Origin: Candidatus Obscuribacterales bacterium
Lineage (GTDB): Bacteria > Cyanobacteriota > Vampirovibrionia > Obscuribacterales > Obscuribacteraceae
Length of the DNA: 64,000 nucleotides
NCBI GenBank assembly: GCA_031292355.1
Contig: JARLHI010000075.1
Coordinates: 1 to 64,000 of the forward strand
Direction: 5' to 3'
Position numbers and translations under genes: made by a program. Position 1 is the first letter of the stretch. Each line of letters starts with the position of its first letter. Under the pieces are notes generated by a model. That model was not told where the DNA came from. It ran no database searches and saw nothing but the letters and a program-made list of their open reading frames with translations. This document shows, piece after piece, positions 17,701 to 25,597 of this stretch.

Positions 17701-18461
17701 TGTCTTGTTTTTTGCGCCCAGTGCTTGTAGTAACTGGCATGACCAGCCAGTTCACGCGAATCAACACGATGCACTTGCACATCCATTGGCATACCAAAAT
17801 GCAAAATTGTCAAACCTATTATGCTGCCAGGCAGTCCCAAACATTCACTGGGAAAAGTTCTTCCGTCGAAAGGATGTCCATTAATTCCAACAACTCGATC
17901 ATCTGGTGCAATTTGAAAACGATTCAAATCGCTTTCGGGATAAATCTTGATCACGACACCATGAGGGCTAATCACACATCCCAAACAACCGAATGCCTCT
18001 TCGCCACCTTGCACTCCGCCCATCTGAATCATCGGCGGAGCAGCCTGGGCGTTTCCCTGAAACATAGGGGGCGGTTGTTGCTGCGCGAACCCCTGCTGCA
18101 TATTGGGTTGAAAACCCTGGCCATACTGCATATTAAAATTACTTTGCTGCACTGATTGCTGCAACGGTTGTCCCTGCTGCCCATAACCGTTTTGTCCCTG
18201 CTGCATTCCGCCTTGAAATTGGTTCTGATTGATATTTGCCGGCAACATATTAGGCTGCATTTGAACTGGTGCAGGCATCGGTTGCAAAGGCGGTGGTAGC
18301 GGTGGCGGCAGATTTTGCATTTGATATTGCTCGATACCCGCTTTCAAAGGAGCAGTCTGTGCAAATGCTGCACCAACGCAGACACCAAAAAGCAGAGCCA
18401 ATAAAAATGACCCTTCTATCGGGACTTGAGTCTGAACTTGAGACCGCTTTTGTATCCGCAT
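17694..18461 (-). CDS. Exported Gln/Pro-rich protein with C-terminal PDZ-like domain
   Basis: The product has 255 residues from ATG 18461, which has GAGGTG just upstream; the longer frame to 18665 would run into the previous gene. A signal peptide (about 1-34, LLALLFGVCVGAAFAQ) precedes a Q/N/P/G/M-rich low-complexity region (about 45-150). The last 110 residues hold a PDZ-like fold: GVVIKIYPESDLNRF followed by IAPDDRVVGINGHPFDG, the typical carboxylate-binding loop and GxxxGDxIxxING-like strand. Two cysteines sit in FGCLGCVIS. It starts eight bases after the TPR gene. It probably acts as a scaffold outside the inner membrane. Confidence 0.75.
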   Translation of the reverse strand: MRIQKRSQVQTQVPIEGSFLLALLFGVCVGAAFAQTAPLKAGIEQYQMQNLPPPLPPPLQPMPAPVQMQPNMLPANINQNQFQGGMQQGQNGYGQQGQPLQQSVQQSNFNMQYGQGFQPNMQQGFAQQQPPPMFQGNAQAAPPMIQMGGVQGGEEAFGCLGCVISPHGVVIKIYPESDLNRFQIAPDDRVVGINGHPFDGRTFPSECLGLPGSIIGLTILHFGMPMDVQVHRVDSRELAGHASYYKHWAQKTRQW

Positions 18462-18469
18462 TATCACCT

Positions 18470-19582
18470 CTAATGTCGATAATACCGCGACATGTAATTG
18501 GGATGCAGAATTTCCAACTGCAATTGTCTGGATTCCAAAGCTCTCGTGTTTCGTTCGGTCTGCGCTACGATATCGGCTTCGCGCAGATAGGATTCCCGCA
18601 TGGCTTCGGCTTGTGCGTCGATAATTCCACCACCATCTAAACCAGTATCCAAATTCAAATTCCAATTGGTCGCGGGAGTTCTCAAAAAGCTGAGGCTATC
18701 ATAGCCATTCCATGAAAAATGTGAATTATCTCTGTCGCTCTTTAAGGCCAGTTTACTGATACCCGCCGATTTCTCTCTTGCTGCAATTTCTTCGTAGATA
18801 GCATCAGCCTTTGCTTTCATTTCATGACTCTCGAAGATCCGCTTTTGTTGAGCGAGAATGCCCGCATATTCCTCCAGTAAGCCTGCTACCGCTACACTTT
18901 TCGCCCCTTTACATTGACTGAGAAGCACCTGCAATTTAGGGAAGTAAAAGTCGACCAATTGATATCGATGCTGATCTCGATAAAGAGCAAAGAGAGCGGC
19001 CGTACTTTTTCTCACTTCATCGGCGGCACCCACTTGAGTTTTGGAAATTTCGAGAGCTTTGAGCAAATGCGGCTCACAAACACTCAGTCGATGTGCACGA
19101 TAACTTTCCATCCCCGCGTCGTACTCGACCTGCCAGGGGTCTGGGATGCCTTTTTGCAGACTAACCTTTTGATGCACAAGCTGCTTGATTGCTTCATTAA
19201 CCTGAAGCGCCTCGTCCCTTCGCCCACTTTTGATCAGCAAATCCTGATAAGAGAGGCAATAATCGGCTACTTCTTGTTCTTTGTAGTTTGCTTTCTCCAG
19301 AAGGTCAATTGCCTTTAGCAACAGCGGCTCAGCCTCGGCAAAGCGATCCTCAGCCACATAGACACGCCCAAGGCTACCCATTGTGAAGGCATAGCGCAAA
19401 TCAGTACGACCAAGTGCCTCGGCAAAGGGCATAGCCGTCTTGAGGGCGCTCTCGGCCTCTGACCAGCGTGTCATTCCTATGTCCATCTGCGCAGCTTCGT
19501 AAAGTTGCACCCAGGCACCCGACTGAGCCCAAACAGGCAAACTTAAAGACAGCAGCAATAAAACTAAGAATAATGAGCGCAA
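18470..19582 (-). CDS. Exported TPR-repeat protein
   Basis: The product has 370 residues. The chosen TTG 19582 has GGAG seven bases upstream and begins directly with a signal peptide (MRSLFLVLLLLSLSLPVWAQ); a TTG at 19600 would add six residues. At least four TPR-like helical hairpins follow (for example MTRWSEAESALKTAMPFAEA and AEDRFAEAEPLLLKAIDLLE). The C-terminal 100 residues are unrecognised and include a conserved-looking NWNLNLDTGLDGGG. TPRs mediate protein-protein contacts, and the downstream PDZ gene, eight bases away, suggests a joint scaffold. It is the first gene of a three-gene operon. It diverges from the LExxxFG protein at 19692 across about 110 bases. Confidence 0.8.
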   Translation of the reverse strand: MRSLFLVLLLLSLSLPVWAQSGAWVQLYEAAQMDIGMTRWSEAESALKTAMPFAEALGRTDLRYAFTMGSLGRVYVAEDRFAEAEPLLLKAIDLLEKANYKEQEVADYCLSYQDLLIKSGRRDEALQVNEAIKQLVHQKVSLQKGIPDPWQVEYDAGMESYRAHRLSVCEPHLLKALEISKTQVGAADEVRKSTAALFALYRDQHRYQLVDFYFPKLQVLLSQCKGAKSVAVAGLLEEYAGILAQQKRIFESHEMKAKADAIYEEIAAREKSAGISKLALKSDRDNSHFSWNGYDSLSFLRTPATNWNLNLDTGLDGGGIIDAQAEAMRESYLREADIVAQTERNTRALESRQLQLEILHPNYMSRYYRH

Positions 19583-19691
19583 GGGCCCTCTCCAGAGCAA
19601 AATAGTCTCTCTAAATTGTGTTCATCGAAACCTAATTCTATCTTCGCATGTTAATGTGAAGAACTTTGGCAAGAGGCGAAGAGCATAGAAC

Positions 19692-20855
19692 GTGAATAGA
19701 TATCTGCATTTTCTCAAACCCGGGCGGTCTCGGGCTTCTTTTGAATTGACGTCATTCTTTTGCCTACTATTGAGTGGTTATTTGGCTTGCCAACCAGCTC
19801 TGGCCTTGGTCGAAGAAACACCGCAAAAAGCCGCAAACACTTCTTCAGTTGACGCAAAAAATCCTGACGTTCCAATTTCAAAACTAGAACTACGATTGTT
19901 TGATTTCACGTATCAATCTGATTCCGAACAAGCACGCTTGCAAAGGCTCGAAAATTTTGTCTTCGGCGCAACTCAAACTGGTTCAGATGATGAGCGTCTG
20001 GCGAAACTGGAAAAATCAGTCACCGAAGGAAAATCGACTACAGGCACCACGCAAGCTTCAGCACCTCCAGCAGACGACACAGCTCCTTTTAATTACACCG
20101 ATTATCCCCGCGTAGATCAACTCGAACAACAAATGCTCGGGCGTCAATTCCACGCAGACTCGCTACCAGTAAGACTTTCTCGATTGGAAACAAAAGCCTT
20201 CGGTCACCCATCAACGTCGAACGATCTGGCTTCGCGTGTGGATGCTCTGGATAATTTTCTCAATCGCAACGACATTTATGGTGAACGAAATACAATTGCC
20301 CAGCCTCCTCAGTATGCGCCCGTAGCAACAGGCCGCTACTCGGCGACCACGGCTCCGCCCGCACCTAATCCATATCTGCAGTCTAATGTGGTATCCACAA
20401 ACGATCGCGTCACGGCAATAGAAAAAGCGGTTTTTGGGCACGATTACGCCAATCGTTCACTCAACGATCGAGTCGAACGGCTGGAGAAAAAAATCATCCC
20501 TTATAAGCACGGTCAGGAAAGTCAGAGCCTGCCAGTTCGCGTCGACCAACTATGGTCAATTCTTAGTGTGGCTAACACTTTAAAATCAGCACCTTTTGCA
20601 GCCAATCCACAAAACGCTGATTTTTCGCAAGCTAGCTACGGCTATACAAACACTCAACTTGAAAATAATCAGCGCCCCCAAACAGTTGCTCAAAAACCAC
20701 ATCATTCTTGGCTACACAAAGTTGGACACGTGCTTGGCACCGCCGCCCTAATGGCTGCTTCGAGCGGCATGATGGGCTATGGTGGTATGGGCTATGGAGG
20801 AATGGGTTATGGCGGCATGGGCTACGGCGGTTACAACGGCATCGGTGGCTTTTAA
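19692..20855 (+). CDS. Exported LExxxFG-repeat protein with Gly-Met-Tyr tail (member 1)
   Basis: The 387-residue product has a signal peptide (about 15-38, ending PALAL). It carries several copies of a motif in which a leucine-glutamate pair precedes FG and, about 12 residues later, RLxRLE: for example RLQRLENFVFG, LEQQMLGRQFHADSLPVRLS, RLSRLETKAFG and AIEKAVFGHDYANRSLNDRV. The last copy ends in KKIIPYKHG rather than FG. A hydrophobic Ala/Ser patch and a GGMGY tail follow. The repeats suggest short amphipathic helices. I know no characterised domain for it. The same motif occurs in the proteins at 21615 and 38639. A cyclophilin gene follows after 13 bases. Confidence 0.75.
   Translation: MNRYLHFLKPGRSRASFELTSFFCLLLSGYLACQPALALVEETPQKAANTSSVDAKNPDVPISKLELRLFDFTYQSDSEQARLQRLENFVFGATQTGSDDERLAKLEKSVTEGKSTTGTTQASAPPADDTAPFNYTDYPRVDQLEQQMLGRQFHADSLPVRLSRLETKAFGHPSTSNDLASRVDALDNFLNRNDIYGERNTIAQPPQYAPVATGRYSATTAPPAPNPYLQSNVVSTNDRVTAIEKAVFGHDYANRSLNDRVERLEKKIIPYKHGQESQSLPVRVDQLWSILSVANTLKSAPFAANPQNADFSQASYGYTNTQLENNQRPQTVAQKPHHSWLHKVGHVLGTAALMAASSGMMGYGGMGYGGMGYGGMGYGGYNGIGGF
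20774..20835 (+). repeat. 15-bp coding tandem repeat (GGMGY units)
   Basis: About four imperfect copies of a 15-base unit encode GMGYG repeats at the C-terminus of the LExxxFG protein. Third-position differences between copies indicate they are under protein-level rather than only DNA-level constraint. Confidence 0.8.
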
Positions 20856-20868
20856 AATGCAGGACACA

Positions 20869-21483
20869 ATGAGCAAATTCAATTTAAAACAATTCGCATT
20901 CTCGGTCATCTCTCTATTGCTCTTTGCCTGTACCGTTTCTGGAAGTGCAACGAATGCTCAGCAGGGCAATCCAATAGTACAAATGCAGACGACGAAAGGA
21001 CCGATTGCAATTGAAGTTTTCATCAACCAGGCACCAAATACGGCGCAGAATTTTCTCGACTTAGTCTCGCGCGGTTTCTACAACGGACTGACTTTTCATC
21101 GCATTGAAAACTGGTGCATTCAAGGCGGCGACCCGGCGGGCAACGGCACCGGCAATTTTACAGATCCAGCAACTGGTCAGCCCCGCTTTATCAATTTGGA
21201 AATCAATCGACAATTGAGACATAAGCCCGGTGTAGTGGCCATGGCTAGAAGCGAGGGTCCAAATACCGCAAGCTGCCAGTTCTACATCACCAAAGCTCAG
21301 ACTCCTTTTCTTGACGACAAATATGCGATATTTGGTCGCGTGGCTAACGGAATGGCTGGCATGCATACCGTCTATGCCATGGAATTGGGCGACAGAATCA
21401 TCTCTGCCAAAATCGCAGGTTCAGAAGGCTCATCCGATGGACCTCCCCGCCAATCTGGCCCGGCTAAGGACAGTGGCTTTTAA
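20869..21483 (+). CDS. Exported cyclophilin-type peptidyl-prolyl isomerase
   Basis: The product has 204 residues from ATG 20869, which has AGGA six bases upstream; ATG 20857 is possible. A signal peptide (about 8-28, VISLLLFACTVSGSATNA) may be a lipoprotein signal (LFAC). The cyclophilin domain (about 35-190) shows GLTFHRIENWCIQGGDP, GVVAMARSEGPNTASCQFYI and LDDKYAIFGRV. These cover the active-site Arg in FHRI (the usual FHRVI...FMIQGGD), the Gln in SQFFI and the KHxVFG region. The usual FMIQGG is WCIQGG here. It catalyses cis-trans isomerisation of Xaa-Pro bonds, probably in the periplasm. The Pro-rich exported neighbours are plausible clients. It follows the LExxxFG gene by 13 bases. Confidence 0.9.
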   Translation: MSKFNLKQFAFSVISLLLFACTVSGSATNAQQGNPIVQMQTTKGPIAIEVFINQAPNTAQNFLDLVSRGFYNGLTFHRIENWCIQGGDPAGNGTGNFTDPATGQPRFINLEINRQLRHKPGVVAMARSEGPNTASCQFYITKAQTPFLDDKYAIFGRVANGMAGMHTVYAMELGDRIISAKIAGSEGSSDGPPRQSGPAKDSGF

Positions 21484-21516
21484 CCCGAAAATCCTCAGCG
21501 AAAATAAATTTTCGAA

Positions 21517-21540
21517 TGCTTCTTGAAAGAAGCAGGCTTT
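21517..21540 (+). terminator. Weak hairpin after the cyclophilin gene
   Basis: TGCTTC pairs with GAAGCA across a TTGAAA loop, and a short GGCTTTG follows. The T tract is poor, so termination is only possible. Confidence 0.3.
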
Positions 21541-21614
21541 GTGATCCGGAATTCATTGACATCTAAAGACGTTGCGGTTTCCATATAGGGTGGACAAGTT
21601 TTGCGCAATGGTTT

Positions 21615-22754
21615 ATGAGAAAAATCACAATTAAGACTACAGTCGACATTCGAAAACGCTCTTTCAGCGCCCCAGTCCTTTTCGCAATTTCGGTGGCGTT
21701 GACCTATTCGCTGACAGCTCAGCCGGCAGGCGCTGCCGATGACGATGACAATGCAACGGCGGGCAACGGTGGCTATCCTCGAGTTACGGCGCTGGAGCAA
21801 CAGTTTCTTGGTAAAACCTATGTCAATGACCCGCTGGCTACACGCGTTTCACGGCTGGAAACGAACAAATTCGGCAAACCACAACCTGGCGAAATAGTAG
21901 ATCGTCTAGATAAACTAGATCAATTTGCTGCACCAACAAAAATTCCACCTGGTTACCAAAGTGCCGAAGACGACGAAAGCGTCCAACAGCCAATGGCGAG
22001 CACAGGCAGCCCTAACAGCGGTGATTCAGCTCTGGAAGCAGCTAAGGAATCAGGCGATATTGGAAATTATCCTCGCATCACTGAACTCGAACAAGAATTT
22101 CTCGGCAAAGTTTATAAGGGCGAAGTCGTACAAAACAGATTGGCGCGTCTCGAAGAAAAAGAGTTCAACAAAGAATATCCCCAAGATGCTTTATGTGACC
22201 GGGTAGATCGTCTCGACAAGAAGGCTAAACCGCGTCCCAAAGTGGCCGATGACGACGACGGCAGCGGTCAGTCTGGTGGCAAGGGCTCGGCAATGAGCGG
22301 TATCGGCAAGACACTAGTAAATATGCTTGGCGGCGGCGGCATGGGCATGATGGGTGGTATGGGTGGTATGGGTGGTATGGGTGGTATGGGTGGTATGGGT
22401 GGTATGGGAATGCCAATGGGCATGGGTGGCGGCAGAAGCCGCAACTTGCAGAATCAGCAGCAGGACAACACTCCTGTAGTCAAAGCACCTACTGCTCCAG
22501 TCAATCCGTTCGGTGCAGCCGGTGAAGACGTAAAGGGTGCCGAAAATCGGACGGCCACGATGGAAAAATTTTGCTTTGGCAAAGAAAATGACTCCAAACC
22601 TCTCGAGGAAAGAGTAGCCAAACTGGAGAAAAGGTTAGTGCCCTGGGAGCACAATGCCGCGAGCAAAGATATGAATACTCGCGTCAATCATCTCTGGTCG
22701 ATGCTACAGGCGGCCAACAGCACTTCTCACAAGGATAAGGAAGTGCCTCAATAA
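21615..22754 (+). CDS. Exported LExxxFG-repeat protein with GGM repeat tract (member 2)
   Basis: The 379-residue product has a signal peptide (about 16-40, ending AGAAD). It carries the same repeat as the protein at 19692: YPRVTALEQQFLGKTY, RVSRLETNKFGKPQ, YPRITELEQEFLGKVY, RLARLEEKEFNKEY and MEKFCFGKENDSKPLEERVA. Between repeats 4 and 5 (about residues 225-290) is a Gly/Met tract (GGMGGM...). The terminal RVNHLWSMLQAAN matches RVDQLWSILSVAN of member 1, so the two are clear paralogs along their length. It is acidic in places (ADDDDGSG). No ribosome-binding site is strong. Function is unknown; location is most likely periplasmic or surface. Confidence 0.75.
   Translation: MRKITIKTTVDIRKRSFSAPVLFAISVALTYSLTAQPAGAADDDDNATAGNGGYPRVTALEQQFLGKTYVNDPLATRVSRLETNKFGKPQPGEIVDRLDKLDQFAAPTKIPPGYQSAEDDESVQQPMASTGSPNSGDSALEAAKESGDIGNYPRITELEQEFLGKVYKGEVVQNRLARLEEKEFNKEYPQDALCDRVDRLDKKAKPRPKVADDDDGSGQSGGKGSAMSGIGKTLVNMLGGGGMGMMGGMGGMGGMGGMGGMGGMGMPMGMGGGRSRNLQNQQQDNTPVVKAPTAPVNPFGAAGEDVKGAENRTATMEKFCFGKENDSKPLEERVAKLEKRLVPWEHNAASKDMNTRVNHLWSMLQAANSTSHKDKEVPQ
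22351..22408 (+). repeat. 9-bp perfect tandem repeat (GGTATGGGT), about six copies
   Basis: Six consecutive, identical 9-base units encode GMG repeats within the LExxxFG protein. The identity at third positions suggests recent expansion, and copy number may vary between strains without breaking the frame. Confidence 0.9.
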
Positions 22755-22791
22755 AATCTGCTCAAACTTACTATTTATTTCAAAGGACCAC

Positions 22792-23793
22792 ATGACAAAA
22801 AATCTAGCTGCAATGGCTCTTGCACTTATGCTCGGCCTTGCCGCGTTGAAAGTGCAGGCAGCGCCGACGTATCTCGCTCAAAACAAAACCAGCCAGCAAC
22901 TCAACTTACCAATTTCAGAATGGATTGATGCCAATAAAAAGCGCAAAGGCACAATTATTGCAGTTCATGGCTTGACCCTTTACGGCGACGCCTGGAGCGA
23001 TATGGCTAAACATCTTGCCGCAAACGGCTATCGCGTGTTTGCCCTCGATCAACGCGGCTTTGGGCGCTGGCAAAAGGATGGTGCCAAATATGGTGGCAAC
23101 AATAAAATTGAAATATCGCAGAGTCAGCAAGACCTCTTAGATCTAACGACGACGGTCAGACAAGCGACCCCCAAACAAAAGCTGTATTTATTGGGCGAGA
23201 GTCTTGGCTCGAACATGATCCTTACCCTGATTTCAGAACATCCAGAGCTTGCAGATGGCGCTATTTTAGGCTCGCCTTGCTATAAGCGAAGAGCACATCC
23301 AGCTCCATTGCACTGGACAGAAGACTTCGCCAAACAAATGATCAAACCGAATAAGGCAATCGATCTCTCACCTTATTCAGAGCCATATTTGAGTAACGAT
23401 CCTGTTGTCGCAAAAGATTGCGATCAAGACCCGATGCTTAATCGCAAAATGACTCCAGCTGAATTGATTAAAGTAGATGTTCTATGCAACAGATCATGGA
23501 ACGATGCCAAAACACTGCCGACCAATTTCCCGTTGTTAATTGTAGCTGGAGATAAAGATGCGATGTTCAAATCAACCGATTTAAAAAAAGGCATAGAGAA
23601 ATTCGGCAGTACAAATATTTCCTTGAATTTGCTAGCCGGACGCGGACACCTGCTGATGGAACACCAAAAAGTAATTCCGAAAGTGGCCTCTTTAATCGAC
23701 ACTTGGCTCAGCAAAAACACAGGTTCGCTCCTTGCCACCAACACTAGTGCAACTGGCACAACAGGCAAAACTGCACCGGTAGCATCACCTTAA
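22792..23793 (+). CDS. Exported alpha/beta hydrolase (serine aminopeptidase/lysophospholipase-like)
   Basis: The 333-residue product has a signal peptide (about 1-24). An alpha/beta hydrolase fold follows: oxyanion strand IIAVHGLTLYGDAW, then ALDQRGFGRW, the nucleophile elbow LLGESLGSNM (GxSxG) and the histidine region AGRGHLLMEH. The catalytic acid is probably Asp in VAGDKDAMF. This pattern is that of the Hydrolase_4 (monoacylglycerol lipase/lysophospholipase) group. AAAGGA precedes the ATG by five bases. The C-terminus is Thr/Ala rich. It is followed after 26 bases by the serpin gene, with which it is probably co-expressed. The substrate is not predictable. Confidence 0.85.
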   Translation: MTKNLAAMALALMLGLAALKVQAAPTYLAQNKTSQQLNLPISEWIDANKKRKGTIIAVHGLTLYGDAWSDMAKHLAANGYRVFALDQRGFGRWQKDGAKYGGNNKIEISQSQQDLLDLTTTVRQATPKQKLYLLGESLGSNMILTLISEHPELADGAILGSPCYKRRAHPAPLHWTEDFAKQMIKPNKAIDLSPYSEPYLSNDPVVAKDCDQDPMLNRKMTPAELIKVDVLCNRSWNDAKTLPTNFPLLIVAGDKDAMFKSTDLKKGIEKFGSTNISLNLLAGRGHLLMEHQKVIPKVASLIDTWLSKNTGSLLATNTSATGTTGKTAPVASP

Positions 23794-23819
23794 TCTAAAA
23801 CAAAGGACACTCTGCTTAT

Positions 23820-25043
23820 ATGCTCCTAATTAAGAAGTGGTTCAACGCAAGCATGTGTGCCGCCCTAACCTTATCAAACTTGGCAGGGCAAGCGACCCTT
23901 GCAGCAAATAAAGAGGTAAGCATGTTACCGTGCCAAAACGTGACCTTCGCCATAAAGTTGTTCACTCACGAACCGACGAATGAAAATGTCGTTGTTTCGC
24001 CTTTTAGCGCCTACTCGGCCCTGAGTATGGCCACCAATGGTGCGCACGGAAAAACCAGGCAAGACATGGGAAACACTCTCGGATTTCAGACCGATGAAAT
24101 AGATAGTGTTAACCGTCGCAATCTCCAGGTAATGACGGCATTGCAAGGGCAACCTGACACCCTGAAGCTGGAAATAGCAAATGCCATTTTTGCTGATCAT
24201 AGTTATCCGTTCAAAGATTCATTCAAAGCCAAGTGTCATGAGTTTTATAAAGCAGAAGCGCAAAGTCTCGATTTCAACAGCGCTCAAGCAGTAGACACTA
24301 TCAACGATTGGTGCAAGGACAAAACGCACGGTAAAATCGATAAAATCATCGCGAAATTGACTTCGAGTGAAAAGATGGTGTTGCTCAATACCGTCTATTT
24401 CAAAGGAGCGTGGGCGACTCCCTTCAAAAAGGAATCAACCTACCAGGAACAATTTCTCGCTGGTCTGAAAAATCCGACCAATCAATTAGTAGATATGATG
24501 CACATCGAGGAAAGCTTGCCTTATCTCAAAGAGACCGATTTTCAGGCGATTGCCATGCCTTACAAGGGACTCAAACAATCACTGTATGTCTTTCTGCCTA
24601 ACCAAAAAAGCGACGTGAAAACAATGCTTTCGAGTTTTTCAGACGCAAACTGGAAATCGTGGATGAATTCCTTTCATAATAAAAGTATTGAACTGTCGCT
24701 TCCCAAAGTGAAGGTGAAATATTCGACCGAATTGTCCGCAACTCTTAAGCAAATAGGCATGGCTTCAGCATTTACGCCGAACGCCGATTTCTCGGACATG
24801 ATCGAGCCACCAAAATCTGTGTTCATCAGCAAAGTATTGCAGAAAACGTTTTTAGCAATTGATGAAGCGGGCACCGAAGCAGCCGCTGCAACCGCAGTAG
24901 TGATGACGTCACGGGCAATGGTTGCACATCGAGAAGCACCGATTCCCTTCAAAGTTGATCACCCATTTGTGATGGCCCTTGTCGATAACGACAGTCAGGA
25001 AATTTTGTTTCTCGGAACAATCAGCAATCCGCAAAGCAAATAG
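23820..25043 (+). CDS. Exported serpin (serine protease inhibitor)
   Basis: The 407-residue product has a signal peptide (about 1-29, ending ATLAA) and a full-length serpin domain. Diagnostic stretches include NVVVSPFSAYSALSMATNGA, LLNTVYFKGAWATPFK and the C-terminal DHPFVMALVDN. The reactive-centre loop hinge DEAGTEAAAATAV keeps small residues, as in inhibitory serpins that trap proteases by loop insertion. Aligning the hinge with alpha-1-antitrypsin places P1 at Arg365 (MTSR-AMV), which predicts inhibition of trypsin-like proteases. Serpins are patchy in bacteria. The gene follows an alpha/beta hydrolase and is convergent with the gene at 25052, eight bases away. The AAAGGA upstream is at a long 12-base spacing. 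Confidence 0.95.
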   Translation: MLLIKKWFNASMCAALTLSNLAGQATLAANKEVSMLPCQNVTFAIKLFTHEPTNENVVVSPFSAYSALSMATNGAHGKTRQDMGNTLGFQTDEIDSVNRRNLQVMTALQGQPDTLKLEIANAIFADHSYPFKDSFKAKCHEFYKAEAQSLDFNSAQAVDTINDWCKDKTHGKIDKIIAKLTSSEKMVLLNTVYFKGAWATPFKKESTYQEQFLAGLKNPTNQLVDMMHIEESLPYLKETDFQAIAMPYKGLKQSLYVFLPNQKSDVKTMLSSFSDANWKSWMNSFHNKSIELSLPKVKVKYSTELSATLKQIGMASAFTPNADFSDMIEPPKSVFISKVLQKTFLAIDEAGTEAAAATAVVMTSRAMVAHREAPIPFKVDHPFVMALVDNDSQEILFLGTISNPQSK

Positions 25044-25051
25044 TCATTCGC

Positions 25052-25573
25052 CTATTTCGGTGGAAATTTTTGAAATGGAACCGAGCTGGTGGCAGGCGTA
25101 TTACCCAATGAGCTACCACCACTGGTTTGGCCGGCAGAGGGAGAAAGTCCCGGCGAACTGCTAGAATTTGCTCCGGAAAGACTGCCTCTGTTGAACTTTC
25201 CCTTCGATCGTCCTGAACCATATTCGTGAATGTAGTCTGATACTTTAAACGCTTTGTTGCGCTGAGCGCCACCAAGATTTTGCTTTCTTTGCTGCTGACT
25301 CTGCATTTGTTGCTGCCTGCGTGCCTGTTGTGCAGCCATTCTTTGCTGTTGCATCTGGGAACGCCAGTAACCGCGCCCGCGGCGGCCACCAGTCATCGGC
25401 GCCTCGCCTGCAGCCTCGCTACTTGCTTCTGATTCGGCCAATGCACCGAGTATAAAATGCGAATTAAAAAGACTATCGAGTGGAGAAAATAAAACGAAAG
25501 CACCAAGCAAAATCGAACCAATAACAAAGACTTCGACGCGTTCACGCAGACCATTTTTTGACTGCAAAAACAT
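25052..25573 (-). CDS. Hypothetical membrane-anchored Gln/Arg-rich protein
   Basis: The 173-residue product has one hydrophobic segment (about 12-32, VEVFVIGSILLGAFVLFS), which could anchor it. An Ala/Glu patch follows, then a Gln/Arg-rich region (about 65-110, including QQARRQQQMQSQQQ) and a Ser/Gly/Pro-rich tail ending FQKFPPK. It has no recognisable domain. It starts 24 bases after the TPR-like gene at 25598-26701, so the two form an operon. AGG lies eight bases before the ATG. The basic, low-complexity body suggests binding to an anionic polymer, but that is speculation. Confidence 0.6.
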   Translation of the reverse strand: MFLQSKNGLRERVEVFVIGSILLGAFVLFSPLDSLFNSHFILGALAESEASSEAAGEAPMTGGRRGRGYWRSQMQQQRMAAQQARRQQQMQSQQQRKQNLGGAQRNKAFKVSDYIHEYGSGRSKGKFNRGSLSGANSSSSPGLSPSAGQTSGGSSLGNTPATSSVPFQKFPPK

Positions 25574-25597
25574 TTGTTTTACCTGCTGTTGTAAGAA

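Noticed and set aside
17661..18155. 164-codon plus-strand ORF
   Set aside because: It overlaps two minus-strand genes with signal peptides and recognisable domains, and is their shadow.
22225..22416. Minus-strand ORF with a His-Pro-Tyr repeat
   Set aside because: It is the reverse-strand reading of the GGM coding repeat in the LExxxFG gene.
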